The translations under genes were made by a program, and so were the position numbers. DNA of 64,000 bases, taken from NCBI RefSeq assembly GCF_004011695.2, contig NC_082423.1, positions 310,001-374,000 of the forward strand, written 5' to 3'. Below the pieces are notes generated by a model. It was given only the letters and a program-made list of their open reading frames with translations. It had not been told where the DNA came from and did not search any database. Of this stretch, positions 33,501 through 46,849 are shown one piece after another. How positions within the stretch are numbered: the first letter of the stretch is position 1; every line of letters starts with the position of its first letter. The DNA comes from Ascochyta rabiei (Eukaryota > Ascomycota > Dothideomycetes > Pleosporales > Didymellaceae).

Positions 33501-35370
33501 AGTTAATCTAAGCTAAGTATAACTATAATACTTATAACTAGGAACTTCTTATAATTGTCTAGAGCCTACAGTATTAGCAAAGATACTTAGACAGTACCTT
33601 CTTTAAGATCTTAATAGATTACTAAAACCTAAAATAGTTTATAGAAACAGAGGTTCTTAGCTATTAGTAAGTAAGGGCATACTTAGTGTTATCTAAGTTT
33701 AACTTTATAATTACTTATTACCTAAGGTCTATAAACCCTATAAATAGACCCTTATAGTATCCTAATTATATAAGAGAGGTATAAGACCACTTATAAAAGT
33801 ATAATAAGGCTTTTATATAACTACTTTAGGAGATCCTAACTAGGAGGAACTCTAATACTCCTCTAGTAGCAGCTATAACCCTTTGTTTGTCTGTAAAAGA
33901 AAGAAAGGACATAAGGGATCTTAAAAGAGAAGAATTAAGAGAGAATAGTTACATAGAGCTAATAATAGACCTAGACAACATACACAAACTCTCTAGCACT
34001 AAAAAAGGGTTAAGCAACGTTAAAATAGGATAAAATAACCTAGAAAAAGATAATATAGCTAAGAAGAAGTGTCTCTTGCTTATAAGGCTAGAAGATAAGG
34101 TGTAAGTAATTAAAGAATGTCACATTAACCTAATATTAGGACACTTTGGAGCACGAAGGACCTTAGAGAAGATGTAGCGCAGATATACCTAGAAGGGTAT
34201 TACTAAGAATATATCTAACTACTGCTATAACTACTTAGTGTGTAGGAGATTAACTGCTGCCTAACATAAACTATATAGGTTATTACAACCTTTACTAGTG
34301 CTAAGCTAACTATAGGAGGACGTAACAATAGATTTTATTACAGAATTACCTCCTAGTAAGGTGGCTAGGTTAGTGTACAACTCTATACTAGTAGTAGTAT
34401 GTAAATTAATTAAAATGTTAAATTATATACTAACCCGGGCTAATTAGTATAGAAAAGATCTAGCACACCCCTAGATTAGAGAAATTATCTGTTTACACAG
34501 CGCGCCAGCACAAATTATCTTAGATTAGGGGCTGCTAATAAACTTAAAGACGTAGGAAACCTTTAACTAATATTTAAACTTAAGATAAGTCTTAATGTTA
34601 GCCTATTATCCCTAGACAGATAGCTAAACAGAAAGGTAAAATTAGACTTTTAAATAGTGCTTACGTTGCTACTATACTCTAGAATAAGATAATTAGGCCC
34701 TATAGATTTTAATTACAGAATTTACATATAATAATAGCATTTACGTATCTATAAATATAACACCCTTCTAAGCCTGTAACAGTATAGATCTAAGAGGCAC
34801 AGATTAGCCTACTTTAGCATTAAAAGGCAGAGAATCTCTCCTTGCAAAGGATTTAGCTGCTAGAGTTATTTCCTTACAGGCTACCTGTAAAGCAAATATA
34901 GAAAAGTTAAATAAGTATTAAAAGAAACGCTTAGATAAGAAACAACTACTAGCACCCTTTAAAGTAGGCGACAAAGTACTAGTCTCTAGTAAGAACATTA
35001 GGACAGTACGCCTAAAAAAGAAGCTAGACTAGAAATACCTAGGACCTAGGACTATTATAGCCTAGATTAGCCCTAGTGTATATAGAGTAGACCTACTAGA
35101 AACAAAAGAGATCTACCTAGTATTCTATGCGTTGCTGCTAGACCTATATATACTAAGAAGTTAACTTCTAACTATATAGAAATAAATACAAGAACCTATA
35201 GTTAAGGGGGAAGAGAAGGTGTAGGATGTAGAAAAAGTCCTTAACAGAAAGCAATTAGCTAACAGATAGTAGGAATACCTTATTAAGTGGGACAGATTCC
35301 TAGACTTAGAAAATTCCTAGGAGATTAGCACAAATCTTTCTAAAGAAGCGCTAAAATAATACTAGAAAAT
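30560..35370 (+). pseudogene. Gypsy 1 gag-pol relic with chromodomain
   Basis: Ignoring stops, the order is gag (about 30560-31740), aspartic protease (about 31829-32074, open for 83 codons; the expected DSG/DTG is read as DRG), reverse transcriptase (about 32560-33230, with LCVDFRGLNK and the YLDNILVYSK form of the YxDD box, in which the second Asp is now Asn), RNase H (about 33350-33700) and integrase (about 34130-35100, with HFGARRT at its zinc-finger start, then VTIDFITELPPSK). A chromodomain (about 35230-35370; EYLIKWDRFLDLENS) closes the frame. Pol order with integrase last and a chromodomain defines a chromovirus. Stops are TAG and TAA at RIP positions. Confidence 0.88.
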
Positions 35371-35399
35371 AATAAAGTAACTGCTTAGACTGCGTAATA

Positions 35400-36847
35400 A
35401 GACATTAAGGTTAAAGTCTAAAAAAGAGGGGGACTAAAAAGGCTAATTACCCTTACTTAATTAAGATTTTTCCCTACAGGGGTTTTTTAATTAATAAGTT
35501 TTTAATAGTATATGCTAAGGGAAAATATAACCCTACCTTACCCTAAGGAATACAGACTAGCTAAAGCAGACATCCTTTCGCCTATTATAGCTATTTCTAA
35601 CATAAGAAGATAAAGAAAGTTACTAGCTATATTATAAGGTTATAATTATAAGAAAAATAGAAGAATTAGTATAGAAGAACACCTTTCTAGTATTATTTAG
35701 ACTATCTAAGAGTATAATGCACCTAATTGCTATATTAGCCTAAACCTATCTACTAACTACAAACTTAGGTATTATTAATCTAAACCTTCTATTATAAGGA
35801 ATATATACTAACTATAACTACTACTATAGGTATAAGTAGCAGCCTTACAACTATAAGGCTTCTTAGCAGCAGCAGCAGCAGCAGCAGCGTCGGCGGCGGC
35901 CTGCTTAGCAGCCTCCTGTTCCTCCTGCTCCTCCTAGAGCTAGCTAAGGGTCTTTCTAGTACCTGTAATCTGGTACTTTAACTATAAAAGAAGTTAGATA
36001 TTATTAAAATAGGTTAAAACGTGCTATAAAACCTTCTTACAGGGGGTAATAGGCACATCTAAATTAGACTCGCCACTGCTCTCCTCTAACATCTTCTTTT
36101 ACTTTATCTCAGCCTTAACAGCGCTAGCCTTAGATTAATCTTGCTTTTTAACGTAGATGCTAGATAAGGTTAACTTACATGCGCAAGTGTTGCTATTATA
36201 GAGCGTAAGTAGGTCTTCCTATAGCAAATAGTTCCTATAAAGCTTAGATTATACTATAATAAGCTAAAAAGAGATAGAACATACTCTTAAATTATACCTA
36301 GCAACAAGCTAGCCTAGTTAACAATAGACTTACCTATTACAGTGTTCTTATTAATAAACTTAGGCGTAGTATTAGCAGGTGTTATAGGGGTAGTCTTAAC
36401 GCTAGCTGCATTAATAATAGTAGAATAAGCAGTAGTAACTACATAATAACTAGAATAAAGGCGCGCTATGTTGCTAGAAAGCCTTAAATAGCTGTTAGTG
36501 TACTTATTAGGGCCCTAAATGTGTTAAAAGATATTAAAATAAGCTAAAAGAAGACAAAACACGTACTAATAGGCAATTCTTGTTGCTATTATAACACTCT
36601 CTGTAGTAGTAGGCCTAGGCGTTCCTATAGCGTAGGCTACCCTATAAAGCTAGGTTAGTAGAGAAATAACAGTCCCTATAAACATTACTATTAGTAATAT
36701 AGTAGAGACAGAGCATACAGCACTACTTAGCAGTCCTACTATTCTTATTAATATTAATCTTCTAGTAAGCAGGTATAGACATAACAGCTATAGCAAATAG
36801 TAGTTAGTAATAGTTAGTAACAGCTAGTAGTAGGCAGTAGCGGTTAG
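35400..36847 (-). other. Gypsy 1 3' region with possible antisense frame and a GCA run
   Basis: Between the chromodomain and fold-back copy A no plus-strand protein is recognisable. On the minus strand a Glu/Ala-rich stretch (EEQEEQEAAKQAAA, then Ala8) lies at about 35940-35860, and an Ala/Thr/Pro-rich reading lies at about 36340-36460. A (GCA)n run at 35872-35889 is undamaged. This may be a relic of an antisense gene as in gypsy 2 and 3, but the sequence is not visibly related to theirs. Confidence 0.35.
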
Positions 36848-37669
36848 TACGGTACGTGATGTACCCCTACCCTACCCTACCCCTACCCACGCTAATTCCA
36901 TGCTAAGAGGGTAGTGGTAGGGTAGGGTCCACATGGGGTACGGGTAGGGGTAGGGTAGGGTCTACATAGGGTACGGGTAGGGGTAGGGTAGGGTCTACAT
37001 GGGGTAGGGGTAGGGGTAGGGTAGGGTCTACATGGGGTATGGGTAGGGGTTAGGTAGGGGTTGGGTAGGGGTTAGGTAGGGTAGGTGTCGGCGTGTAACT
37101 CTTTAACTAAAGCAGGTATTGCAACACCTTGTACTACAGAAATGTAGGGCAAGACAAGCGCTTTCAAACGGTCTATATACCGTGAGATTCCAATCAAAAC
37201 TGGTAGAGTTACAGCAGTTGTTGTGTAAGTCCTAGGTTGTCACAATGTAGGCCTACGTAACAACTGCTCTAGCTCCACCAGTTTTGATTGGAATCTTACG
37301 GTATATAGACCGTTTGAAAGCGCTTGTCTTACTCTACATTTCTGTAGTACAAGGTTTTGCAATACCTGCTTTAGTTAAAGAGTTACACGCCGACACCTAC
37401 GGGCCCTACTTAGGCCTACCTCTTCCCTACAGACCCTACCCCAAACCCTACCCCACCCTACCCCTACCCCTGGTCTGTGCGGACCGTACCCTACCCCTAC
37501 CCCACGCTAGAGGTACCCCTACCCTACCTCTACCCAACGTCCGTGCGGACCCTACCCTACCCCTACCCCATGTAGACCCTACCCCTACTCTACCCCTACC
37601 CCTAGTCTGTGCGGACCGTACCTAACCCCTACCCAACCCCAGGGTACCCCCTACCCTTTTGCCAGCGTA
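36848..37669 (-). mobile_element. Fold-back element copy A (hAT-like ends), nested in gypsy 1
   Basis: The 8-bp duplication GCGGTTAG (36840-36847 and 37670-37677) brackets 822 bp. The right end is CCCTTTTGCCAGCGTA; the left end, TACGGTACGTGATG, has lost about 35 bases just inside the terminus compared with copies B and C. The outer parts are GGGTAG/GGGGTAG repeats (36890-37080) and their complement (37405-37655). The centre (about 37082-37402) is an inverted repeat with arms of about 150 bp around a short loop. It lies in the opposite orientation to copies B and C. Open frames inside are products of the tandem repeats. It is the least RIP-damaged copy. Confidence 0.88.
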
Positions 37670-38152
37670 GCGGTTAGGAACAGTCTAAAAAGGTTACTGG
37701 GGCGTATTGTGTAGTGCTATCTGCTAAAACGTGTTTAAACGTGCTAGAAAGACCTAGAAAATCCCTTAGCTATCCTTACAAAAGTGCTAGACAGAATAGG
37801 TTAGTACTTACTAAAATCAAGTAGGATATAGTAGTAATTAATAAAACTAGGGGTATAGATAGCTTATATACTGCTAGCCTCCTAGTTAGAGCTTTAGCCT
37901 GCGCAAATAGCTGCCTAGACCCTAGAGGTAAAGTAAGAGGTAAGAGAGGATTTCTGTTTAACTTTTACTAGTTAAAGGCAGAATTAGTATTAAGCCTTAT
38001 CTAACCTTACAAGGCGTTATAAATGCCTAAACCTAGTTAGAATTAGCTATAACAGGACAGACAGAGTAAAAACGTCTAAAGTTAGGCAAAAATAATACAG
38101 TATTACTAATTATACCATTGTTCGAGCTAAACAATCTAGAGAAGGGAGGCAT

Positions 38153-38354
38153 TGTTAGGCGCTAGGCCTAGGGGTACCTCTGCTAGTCTTAGCAAGCTAC
38201 TATAGGGCTAGCTAGCCCAGACTATATAAAGGTGTTAGAGGTTATTACTAATACTCTAGTAATTAGTCTTGTTACTATACACTACGTACCTCAATACACC
38301 TACTGTCCTCTTTAACCCTATCCTCCCTCGTAATCGCTTTGTACACTCTTTACA
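38153..38354 (+). repeat. Gypsy 1, 3' LTR
   Basis: A 202-bp LTR preceded by a purine tract and followed by the GGTAC target duplication. Confidence 0.92.
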
Positions 38355-39087
38355 GGTACATTACGTAACTATACATTTGTCCTATTAAAGCCTCTTTCTA
38401 TAAATCTTTTAGTTATTAAGCTTTAAATATAATTACAGATAATTATTATAAGTAGGTGTGTTTATTTATTAGTAGCTTATATTGTACAAACATTCTGTAA
38501 AACCCTAGTTCTCTCTTTTTCTACTCTTATAATATCTAATTATTTAGTAGAGGTTACTTATAAGCTTTTCGTAGTATTACTTTATAAGACCTATATCCTT
38601 TAGCTAAATAGTAACTTATTTTATATAGAAAGTGTTTATATTAATATCTTTAAATATTAGTTTTATGTGTTTCTATAAGAAACTTACATATACCTTTAAA
38701 GACACTAATAAGAAAAAATTTAGCAGACTCCTACAAAGCTTCTAGAGCGCTAGCCTAGAATTAAAGATAATTTCTTAGTTAAAGAGTAACTTCCTATTCT
38801 ATATATAAGAGTTGTATCTTAGGTATTAATAATTTAGTTAACCTCTAGTATAAACAGATATTATCCAGTGTAACTACTACCTTAGTATTAGTTATTAAAT
38901 ATAATAATAGAATATAATAATATACTGCTAGCCTTATAATAGTACCTATGCTTAGGTAGTAGAGTAGGCGCGTTCTAGGAAGACTTAGCTGCTAAAGGCT
39001 TTCTTACCAGCGTGCCGCAAGTTACAGCTAATCCTAAGCTTAGGACAGCCTTATTCCTGTAACCTCTAGCTATATTAGTAATTAGGT

Positions 39088-39230
39088 AGTAGGCTGTAGT
39101 ATTAGGCTGTAATATTAGGCTGTTATAGTAGGCTGTAGTAGTAGGCTGTAAAACTAAGTGTAATAGCAGGTATAATAGCTAGCAGGCTGTAATAGCTGTA
39201 ATAGTAGGCTGTAATATTGTAGTAAACCTA
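39088..39230 (+). repeat. Degenerate tandem repeat of TAGGCTGTARTAT-like units
   Basis: About eight imperfect copies of a 12-18 base unit with the core AGGCTGTA occur in a row. Confidence 0.65.
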
Positions 39231-39359
39231 GGTTACGCAGTAGAATTATAGTAGTGTAGCTGTTATAATAGTGTGTTAGTGTAGTGTAGAAGGTAACAGT
39301 AGAGCTTATTAATAGGTTAGTGTAATAACGCGTGTAGAGGTCTATGCGCTACTAAAGTT

Positions 39360-39850
39360 TAGGCTTCTACCTAATATAAGAAAATTAGAATCTAAAGCTA
39401 GTAGAAAGTTATTATAATTAATATGTACCAGCGTAACTATAATAAAAACCTGTAATAACTTACAGATAGTGTAAATACGCTAAGCATATTCTTTTAACCT
39501 AGGCTGCATCTAATTCTCTTTTAATTTAATATTGTTAGACGCGTTGCAAATGCTTCTTAATGCTTTGGCGCTAGTGTTTGTTATTTAGGCGCTAGTAGAG
39601 GCAAGGCTACTGCCTATCGCAAGAAAACCAGAATTTATTGTAAGTAGGGGATTATTACAATTATTGTGCGTAGATAGTTATATAATACTAAACTATTATA
39701 ACTTATAGATTATGTATATACGCTAAACGCATTCTCTTAAAATAGGTTACACCTAGCTCTAAGCTGTTTTTATATTAGTAGAAGGGGTAATAATATTTTT
39801 TATTGCAACAGTGCTAGCATTTATTACTTTCGCGCTAGTAAAATAGGGAA
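39360..39850 (+). repeat. Two diverged tandem copies of an approximately 280-bp unit
   Basis: Blocks such as TACGCTAAGCATATTCTTTT / TACGCTAAACGCATTCTCTT and TTTGGCGCTAGTGTTTG / TTTCGCGCTAGTAAAAT recur about 240-280 bases apart, with many C/T and G/A differences. Confidence 0.5.
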
Positions 39851-41049
39851 AGGTTAAGTACAGACTAGCTGCTAAAAATCTTACTACTACCCTACACTTC
39901 TATAACACCTTCTATATCTATAACAACTTCTGTATCTAAAACACCTTCTGTTTCTATAATACTACACGTTATTACTGCCTCCTATTACAGTTAGCATAAT
40001 TAATACTAACGCTAATTATATTAAGAAGGAGGAGGAGGAGAAGGATAATATGCTAACCTTTGCTAATACTACAGGTACTAGTATACTAGCTAGCTTTACT
40101 ATAAAGAAGTAGGATTAACTACATAAGGTAGTTATTACAGCTAGTTATAACAGTTAGTGCTAATAATTCTAGGGTTTCTATTTAAGAGACTATAAGATTA
40201 ATTACGTCCCTAATTCTTATAGTTAGATTAGGGCTGTAGGCTAAAAGACTAGTACAAAATTTTTACTTAATAGAGAGCTTAGCAACAGTATCTGCGCAGT
40301 TTAAAAAAGAAATTAAGCAGCCTTACGTAGTAAAGAGGAGGAAATTATCAATAAGGTAAAGACTGCTAATTATAAAGAAAAATACAAGGCTAGGCTAAAG
40401 TAAGGTTAAGACTAGTCTTATACTTTAGAAGAACTTAAAATTTAAGCTATAATAGTAGCCTAGACTAAAGGAAATATAGATTAGTAACGCTTTAGGGTAT
40501 CTGCTAGTAGTTAGTTATTACAGCTTCTTATAAAAGACAATTACAGACTAAGAATAGCTAAGTAGCTTTAAAACAAGCTTAAGACTATTTATAAGAAGTA
40601 GGATAATCTTAAGTATAAAATAGATCTTTACGCACACTAACAGGCCCTTAGAAAGTAAGCAGAAATTACTTAAGACAGTTCTACTGCTAGTTAGAGTACT
40701 ATAGGCTAAGGTAACAAACAGATCTTTTCTAACCGCAGCGTTAATAAGAAACTGCTCTGCTAATAGTATTAGTAAGGTCTTTAAAAACTTAAAGATAACA
40801 TCTTTAAGAATAAGAAGGAGAGAGAAGAGTATAAGGCCTTCTGTAATAATATGTTACCTTAAAGCATAGTAGTTACAACTAATAATACCTAGCTGTAAGT
40901 TGTTATATTATATTATTATATGTACTTACTAATTATAGTAGTTAAACTAAACCTCTATCTCTCTTAAACAAGGTTAGTTAGGATACTAAGCGTGTTAGCT
41001 ACTGCCTATTTATTCTAGCACATAATAAAAATAAGTATAAGGAGGAGAT

Positions 41050-41533
41050 TGTTACAATCCTGTGCTAGGGTACGGCACAAACATAAGTACCAGCCAACTA
41101 AGACCCCTAACTCCGCCCTAAAGGAACGAACAGTGGAGAAGGACAGGACAGAAAGGGTTGTTACGTAACCGCTTGTTAACAAGCATAACATACATAACTA
41201 CTTATTAATAAGTATAGTATAATATGCCTGTCTATAAGCACCCTTATATATTTTATTAGACTAACTCTAGTTACTTTTTAATAAGTATTATATCTCCTTA
41301 GTATATAGTTAGTAGGAATATAACCCTTATAGTTTGTATTTAACCTTATTAATTAAGTTTGTCTTTAGAATCTTAACCTGCGCTTAAACTAGACAGTCTC
41401 CTCTGTACTATTTAGTGCACCCTATCTTTACAAGCTTTGCTTAGTTAATAACCCTAACTAATCTACTAGTACTTATCCCTAAGAACTAATAGAATTAGTG
41501 CTTACAGTCTTTAACTAAAGTACAACTTTAACA
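41050..41533 (+). repeat. Gypsy 2, 5' LTR
   Basis: A 484-bp LTR preceded by GAGAT. It is clearly less mutated than the 3' LTR in its first 200 bases (for example it keeps CCAGCCAACT). Confidence 0.92.
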
Positions 41534-41599
41534 TTTTAAACACCCCTAAGATAAGTACTATTAGATCCTGTGCTACCTCTAGTAACTCTACGTCTTGCA

Positions 41600-44500
41600 A
41601 CATTAACATAGATGTAACTGTTACTACTAGCACTATAAATGTTAACAAGCCTAACCTTTACTATAGAGATTATAGTAAGCTTAATAACTAGCTTATAGAG
41701 TAGGACCTCTTCTTTACCTTCTAAGGTAAGAAGGTTCCTAAGGCTAAATAAGTAGTCCTTGTAGCTAGCTACATGCGTAGTAAAGTGTTTACCTAGATTA
41801 AGCCCTTTATACAGCAGTACTAAGCTAGTAAGGCCCTAAACAACGTAGATAAATAGATAAAAGACTTTAACCTATTTAAAGAAAAGATTAAGCTAATCTT
41901 TAGAGTCTCTAACAAACCACATATTGCTTGACGCAACATTTAGAAGATTAGACAGGATAAGTTAGCTACTAACTACGCTGCAGAGTTTTAGCAGCTTACT
42001 GCTAATATTTACTAGGATAATACTGCCCTAAATACTATGGTTTAATAAGGATTAAAGCCTAAGGTTAAGAAAGAACTTATGCGCACTAGCGCAAGCACAG
42101 AAACCCTTAACAAGCTTATTAATACTACTACTAACATTAACATACAACTCTACAAACTTTAGCAGGAACTTTAAGATAACCTTAGAGCATGTACTACTGT
42201 TATTGCTACTAACAGACTACTACTAAGGAACTAGTAGTGTAATAACTTAAATTAAGGACAGTAAGGAGGCTGTAATTAGCTAAACACTAGTCGTCGCATC
42301 TACAGCAACACTTAGAGTAGATGCTACAGGCCTAAAGCAATAGACCTCTTAAACCTTAATAAGGAACCACTAAAGCAATAGAATAAGAAGCCTAAGGGGG
42401 GTAACTAACACAGAGGCAGCATGGACTGCTACAACTGTAGCAAACTAGGCTACTTTACTAGGGACTGCTAGATAAACAAGGTTTACTACTAGTTAAATGT
42501 ACTTACCTGTACTTATAATAATATAGATGCTAGTAAATAGGAAATTCTTACTAATAATATAGGACAACTGCTAGAAGACCTAGAGTCTAGTCTAGAGGAT
42601 AATAACAACTGTATTGTACCTCTAATTTGTGTAGCAACACCCTCCTAGAACGCCCAGACAGGCAAAGAAACAGAGTGCTACTCTAACAACAACCAGCAAA
42701 AGATAGACAACCTACTAGACACCTTAGGATAAGAGTTTAACTAAATTAGCGCTCTACTAACACGTAAACAAGAACGCATAGCTTAACAACGCTAGAAGCG
42801 TAACAATAAAGAAGCCCATTACTAAATATATTAAGAACTTGTTAGTCCTATAGGAGTACCTAAAATTACAGGAATAATACTAGAACTCTAGCAGCTTATT
42901 TACTAGTTTAGAAAAGAAATTAACAATAGCAAACAGTTTACTAATAACCTAGAAGAAGCTAAAGACTAGCTTTAGTATATCTAAGAAACATAGCTTAGCC
43001 TAGAACGTATGCAGAAGCAGAAAGAAGCACTACTAATAATTAGCCTATAACTACAGTACATCCTAGACTACTAAAACCTAAAATATAGAAACCTTACGTA
43101 GACAGTATACACTAAGGATAAATACATAATCTACTATAATAAGAAGCTTAGTGCAGGATAGTTCCTAGCACAATAAAGCCTCTGTTGTAGTTAATAGTAC
43201 TAGTGTTATAATAACCTATGTAAACTTCATCTTATTAACAAACACTAGAAAGTATACTTTCCTAGAACAGATAACCTACAGGCTACAATACAAATGTAGC
43301 TAGTAGTTAACAGAAGTTGCTATAATATACACTAATAGAACTGCCTTAATATAGATTATAAGAAGCACTACAGTATAAAGGAGTTTAAAGGGTTTAGTAA
43401 AGAGGGGACTTTTTTAGGCTAGCGCCTAAGAGCCCTAGGGATCAATCTATTAATAACATTAGGAACAATCACCTTATTAAGCTACCTATTAAACTAAATA
43501 GGGTAGCCTTAACAGCACCCTTAGACTTAGGAGTATAAGTAGGTTATATATCTTAAACAGCAATATAGCAAGCTAGACTTAGATTATATTATAAGAGAAC
43601 TATTACTTACTTTAAGTAGCTAATAGAGAATTAATGCTAGATAAACTGCTAATTATATTTAAAGTGATAGTAGCACCCCTACAGATACAGAGGCACTATA
43701 AGGAAATAAACCTAGACGTCTTTATAAAGGCCACGCACAACGTTATATTAGAACTTCCCTATTTACAAAAGCACAACCTAAAGATAGACTAGGCATAAGT
43801 AAGACTTTTATTAGAAGGATGTAAATACAGCACTAATACATCTACGCCTACGCAGCGCACAGAGTAGCTAGTAGATAAGAAAGAGATTAATAATGTCTCT
43901 TTAATATATAAGATGTACTAAGATAGAGCAGTTAACTCTATAGATGCTAAACGCCCTACAGATTATAAAGCAAGAGTTAAGGAGGAAAGGAGTGTACCTC
44001 CTGCTATCCCTAACGTGTATAGACAGTACGCAGAGATATTTAGAAAAGAGCTTATAGTAAAAGCCCTGCCTAAGCATAAACCCTAGGATTATACAATTAA
44101 GCTCTAGGAAGGAAAGATACTAACTTTTAGGCTATTATATTAGTTATTAGAAAAGGAACTTAAAGTACTTTGCAAGTATATTAAGGGGAACCTTAAGAAG
44201 GGATTTATTAGAAGACTAGAATTACCTGCAGGGTACCTATTTATGTTTGTTCCTAAGAGGGATAGTAAGCTATAACCTTATATCAACTTTAGGAAGCTTA
44301 ATAAAATTACTATTAAAAGCAGCTACCTGCTCCTAAACATTATAGAGTTGCAGGACTAGCTAGGAGGAGCTTAGTACTTTACAGCGTTAGACCTATAAGG
44401 CGCGTACAACCTTATATGCATAAAGAAAGAAGAAGAATAGAAAATAGCATTTAGGACGCAATATAGACTCTATAAGTACCTAGTTATACTGTTTAGTCTA

Positions 44501-46770
44501 ACAAACGCACTACTAATATGCTAGAAGTTAATTAATAACGTCCTAAGAGCACACCTTAACAGAACTATAGTAGCGTACCTAGATAATATCCTAGTGTACT
44601 TAAAGACACTAGAAGAGCACAAATAACACGTTATAGAAGTGCTAGAATGCCTAAGGTAGGCTAACCTATAACTTAAACCTAAGAAGTGCAAATAGAATAA
44701 GGAGGAAGTTAAATTCCTAGGGTATATTGTAGGACAACATAGAGTTAAGATTAGTCTAACAAAGGTAGAAGTAGTTAAGACTTAGCAGATGCTAAAAATA
44801 GTTAAACAGATCTAGGAATTCTTAGGATTTGTTAACTTTAACTAACGCTTTATTAAGGACTACTCTAAGATTACAATCCTGCTAACAAAGCTTACGCAGA
44901 AGGATACACTATTTAAGTAGGGATAAGAACAGAATAATATATATTTAAGGCACTTAAGCAAGCCTATATTACACCTCCTATATTAATTATGTTTTGTAGT
45001 AGCAAACTAATGCGCATAGAGACTAACGCCTTAGATCTTGTATTAGGCGCATTTATTACATAAGAAAAGGATAAACTATAGTATTCTATTACTTACTACT
45101 TACGTAGGTTCTTAGGACCTAAAGAACGCTATAATATGCATAACAAAGAATTACTTATAATTATATTAGCTCTAGAACATTAGCAACTATACGTAGAAAG
45201 CTACTTAGAACTTACTATCTACACTAACTATAAGAACCTAGTATACTTTACTACTAATAAGGTCTTAAATTAATAATAAGTATATTAGTCTAAGATACTT
45301 AGGTAATATAAATTTAAGATATTGTATACGCTAGGTAAAGACAATAGTAAAGCTAACGTGCTTAGCAGACAACACAACCTTACTAGAGAAAAGACAATAA
45401 ACTAGTTCGCAGTACTAGGAATTAACAACAATAGGTTACTTAGACTATTACAGTAACTAAATAATATAATACAAATTAAAAACAAACAGCGTATTACATT
45501 AGACGTACTAGAGGAACTTTAGGACAAAATGATAGCTAATTACTCTAATAACCTGCTTTATAGACACCCTAGAATTACACGTATAATAGAACTTATTAAG
45601 TAATACTATAAGTTTAGTAATATAAAGGATAAGGTTAATAAATATATTAAGAACTATATTAACTATTAGCAAAACAAACAGAGTACAGACGTGAAATACT
45701 GAGAAATATAGGTAAAAGAGCTACCTACAGCACTATAGACAAATATTACAATAGACTTTATTATATAGCTGCCTATCTTAAGAGACCCTATAACTAGATA
45801 CAACTTTAACTTAATCTTTGTTGTAGTTAACAGATTTACTAAGTACGCTAAGATAATACCTTTTTAATATAGCTATACTGCAGAGTAGCTTATATAAGTG
45901 TTTCTAGATTAGCACAGAAGGTATTATAGCATACTAGAATTAATTATTAGTAATTAAGACAAGCTCTTTATATTAAATTATTAGACTACGCTCTTAGCAG
46001 CTATAGGTACTAAGAAGAAGCTTTTAACAGCCTATTATGTACAGACAGACAGATAGACTAAAAGAACAAATTAGACTATAGAAATATAACTACAGATATA
46101 CAGCAACTAGTAGTAAGATAACTAGGTTTTACTGTTACCTATAGCACAAATCGCATAAAACACTAAATTGTTAGAAGTAACAGAAGAATTACTGTTCTTT
46201 CTAAATCACAGGATGCACCTAAATCTCTTTACTAGAAGTCTATATATGCTAATTTAGACTAAATTAGTAATATCCTTAGTAGTAAGAATAAAAGAAGTAC
46301 ATAAGAAAGTGCTAGAAAATATTAGTAATGCTTAAGAATAAGTAATCTTATATGTTAACTAGAAAAGAAAAACAGCACCTTAGCTAAAAGAGGGGGATAA
46401 AGTCAATCTCCTTATAAAAATCCTTTGCACACAAAGACTAATAAAAAAACTAGACTACGTTAAAGTTAGACCATTTGTTATTTTAAAGCAGATAAGCCTA
46501 GTTAACTATAGACTTAATCTGCTAAAGGATGTAAAGATCTATCTAGTGTTCTACATATTGCTATTAGAACTAGCTAACACTAGAACGCCTATCTAGAAGA
46601 ACTTCTATTTTTAAGTTAATAGTTAAGATAAATAGGAAGTTAAAAAAATAGTAATATATAGGGGAAATAGCAACTAATAAAGGTACCTAGTTAAATAGTT
46701 AGGATACCTAGACTTAGAAAATATATAGGAACTACCTGCGTACCTTATAAGCTGCTGCTAATTATTACAT
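41600..46770 (+). pseudogene. Gypsy 2 gag-pol relic with zinc knuckle and chromodomain
   Basis: Read through stops: gag (about 41620-42480) ending in a knuckle CYNCSKLGYFTRDC, where the usual His is Tyr; a protease region (about 43460-43800); reverse transcriptase (about 44130-44870, with YINFRKLNK, TALDL-GAYNL, AYLDNILVYLK); RNase H (about 45000-45290, with YNMHNKELL); integrase (about 45540-46330, with TIDFII near its core start); and a chromodomain (about 46670-46760; RYLVKQLGYLDLENI). It is clearly the same family branch as gypsy 3. Not translatable. Confidence 0.87.
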
Positions 46771-46849
46771 AAGTACTATAATTTGCTACAGACTCTTTAA
46801 TTAAACTAAGAGTAATCTAGGTAGCTAGTAAGACATATATGCTAATTGA

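Larger units (their letters stand above)
30233..38354 (+). mobile_element. Ty3/gypsy chromovirus 1, complete ends, with nested fold-back element
   Basis: Two 202-bp LTRs (30233-30434 and 38153-38354, TGTTAGG...CTTTACA) are flanked by the 5-bp duplication GGTAC (30228-30232 and 38355-38359). A purine tract (GAGAAGGGAGGC) precedes the 3' LTR. The total is 8122 bp; without the nested fold-back copy A and its duplication it is about 7.3 kb. It inserted into fold-back copy D. The interior is dense with RIP stops. Confidence 0.93.
38360..41044 (+). other. RIP-damaged region, unclassified
   Basis: The sequence is heavily A/T-shifted. A plus-strand stretch at about 40020-40900, read through stops, is Lys/Glu/Gln-rich and coiled-coil-like (KKEEEEKDN; later SKEEEIINKVKTANYKEKYKARL), without a motif I can name. 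The segment may be the left part of the same older element that now also carries the hAT transposase at 48960, since gypsy 2 and fold-back copy B are simple insertions between them. Tandem repeats are listed separately. Confidence 0.4.

Noticed and set aside
37284..37625. Open frame of 113 codons with repeated TLPLP units (and similar frames at 47946-48242 and 52837-53145, minus)
   Set aside because: They are readings of the CCCTACCCCTAC arrays of the fold-back elements. The composition alone keeps the frame open, and no start context or family supports them.
36890..37660. Interstitial telomere or subtelomere
   Set aside because: The repeats are GGGTAG and GGGGTAG mixtures, arranged as two opposed arms inside elements with 8-bp target duplications, not TTAGGG arrays.
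36848..37669. CRISPR-like array
   Set aside because: There are no unique spacers of fixed length, the genome is fungal, and the repeats are contiguous.
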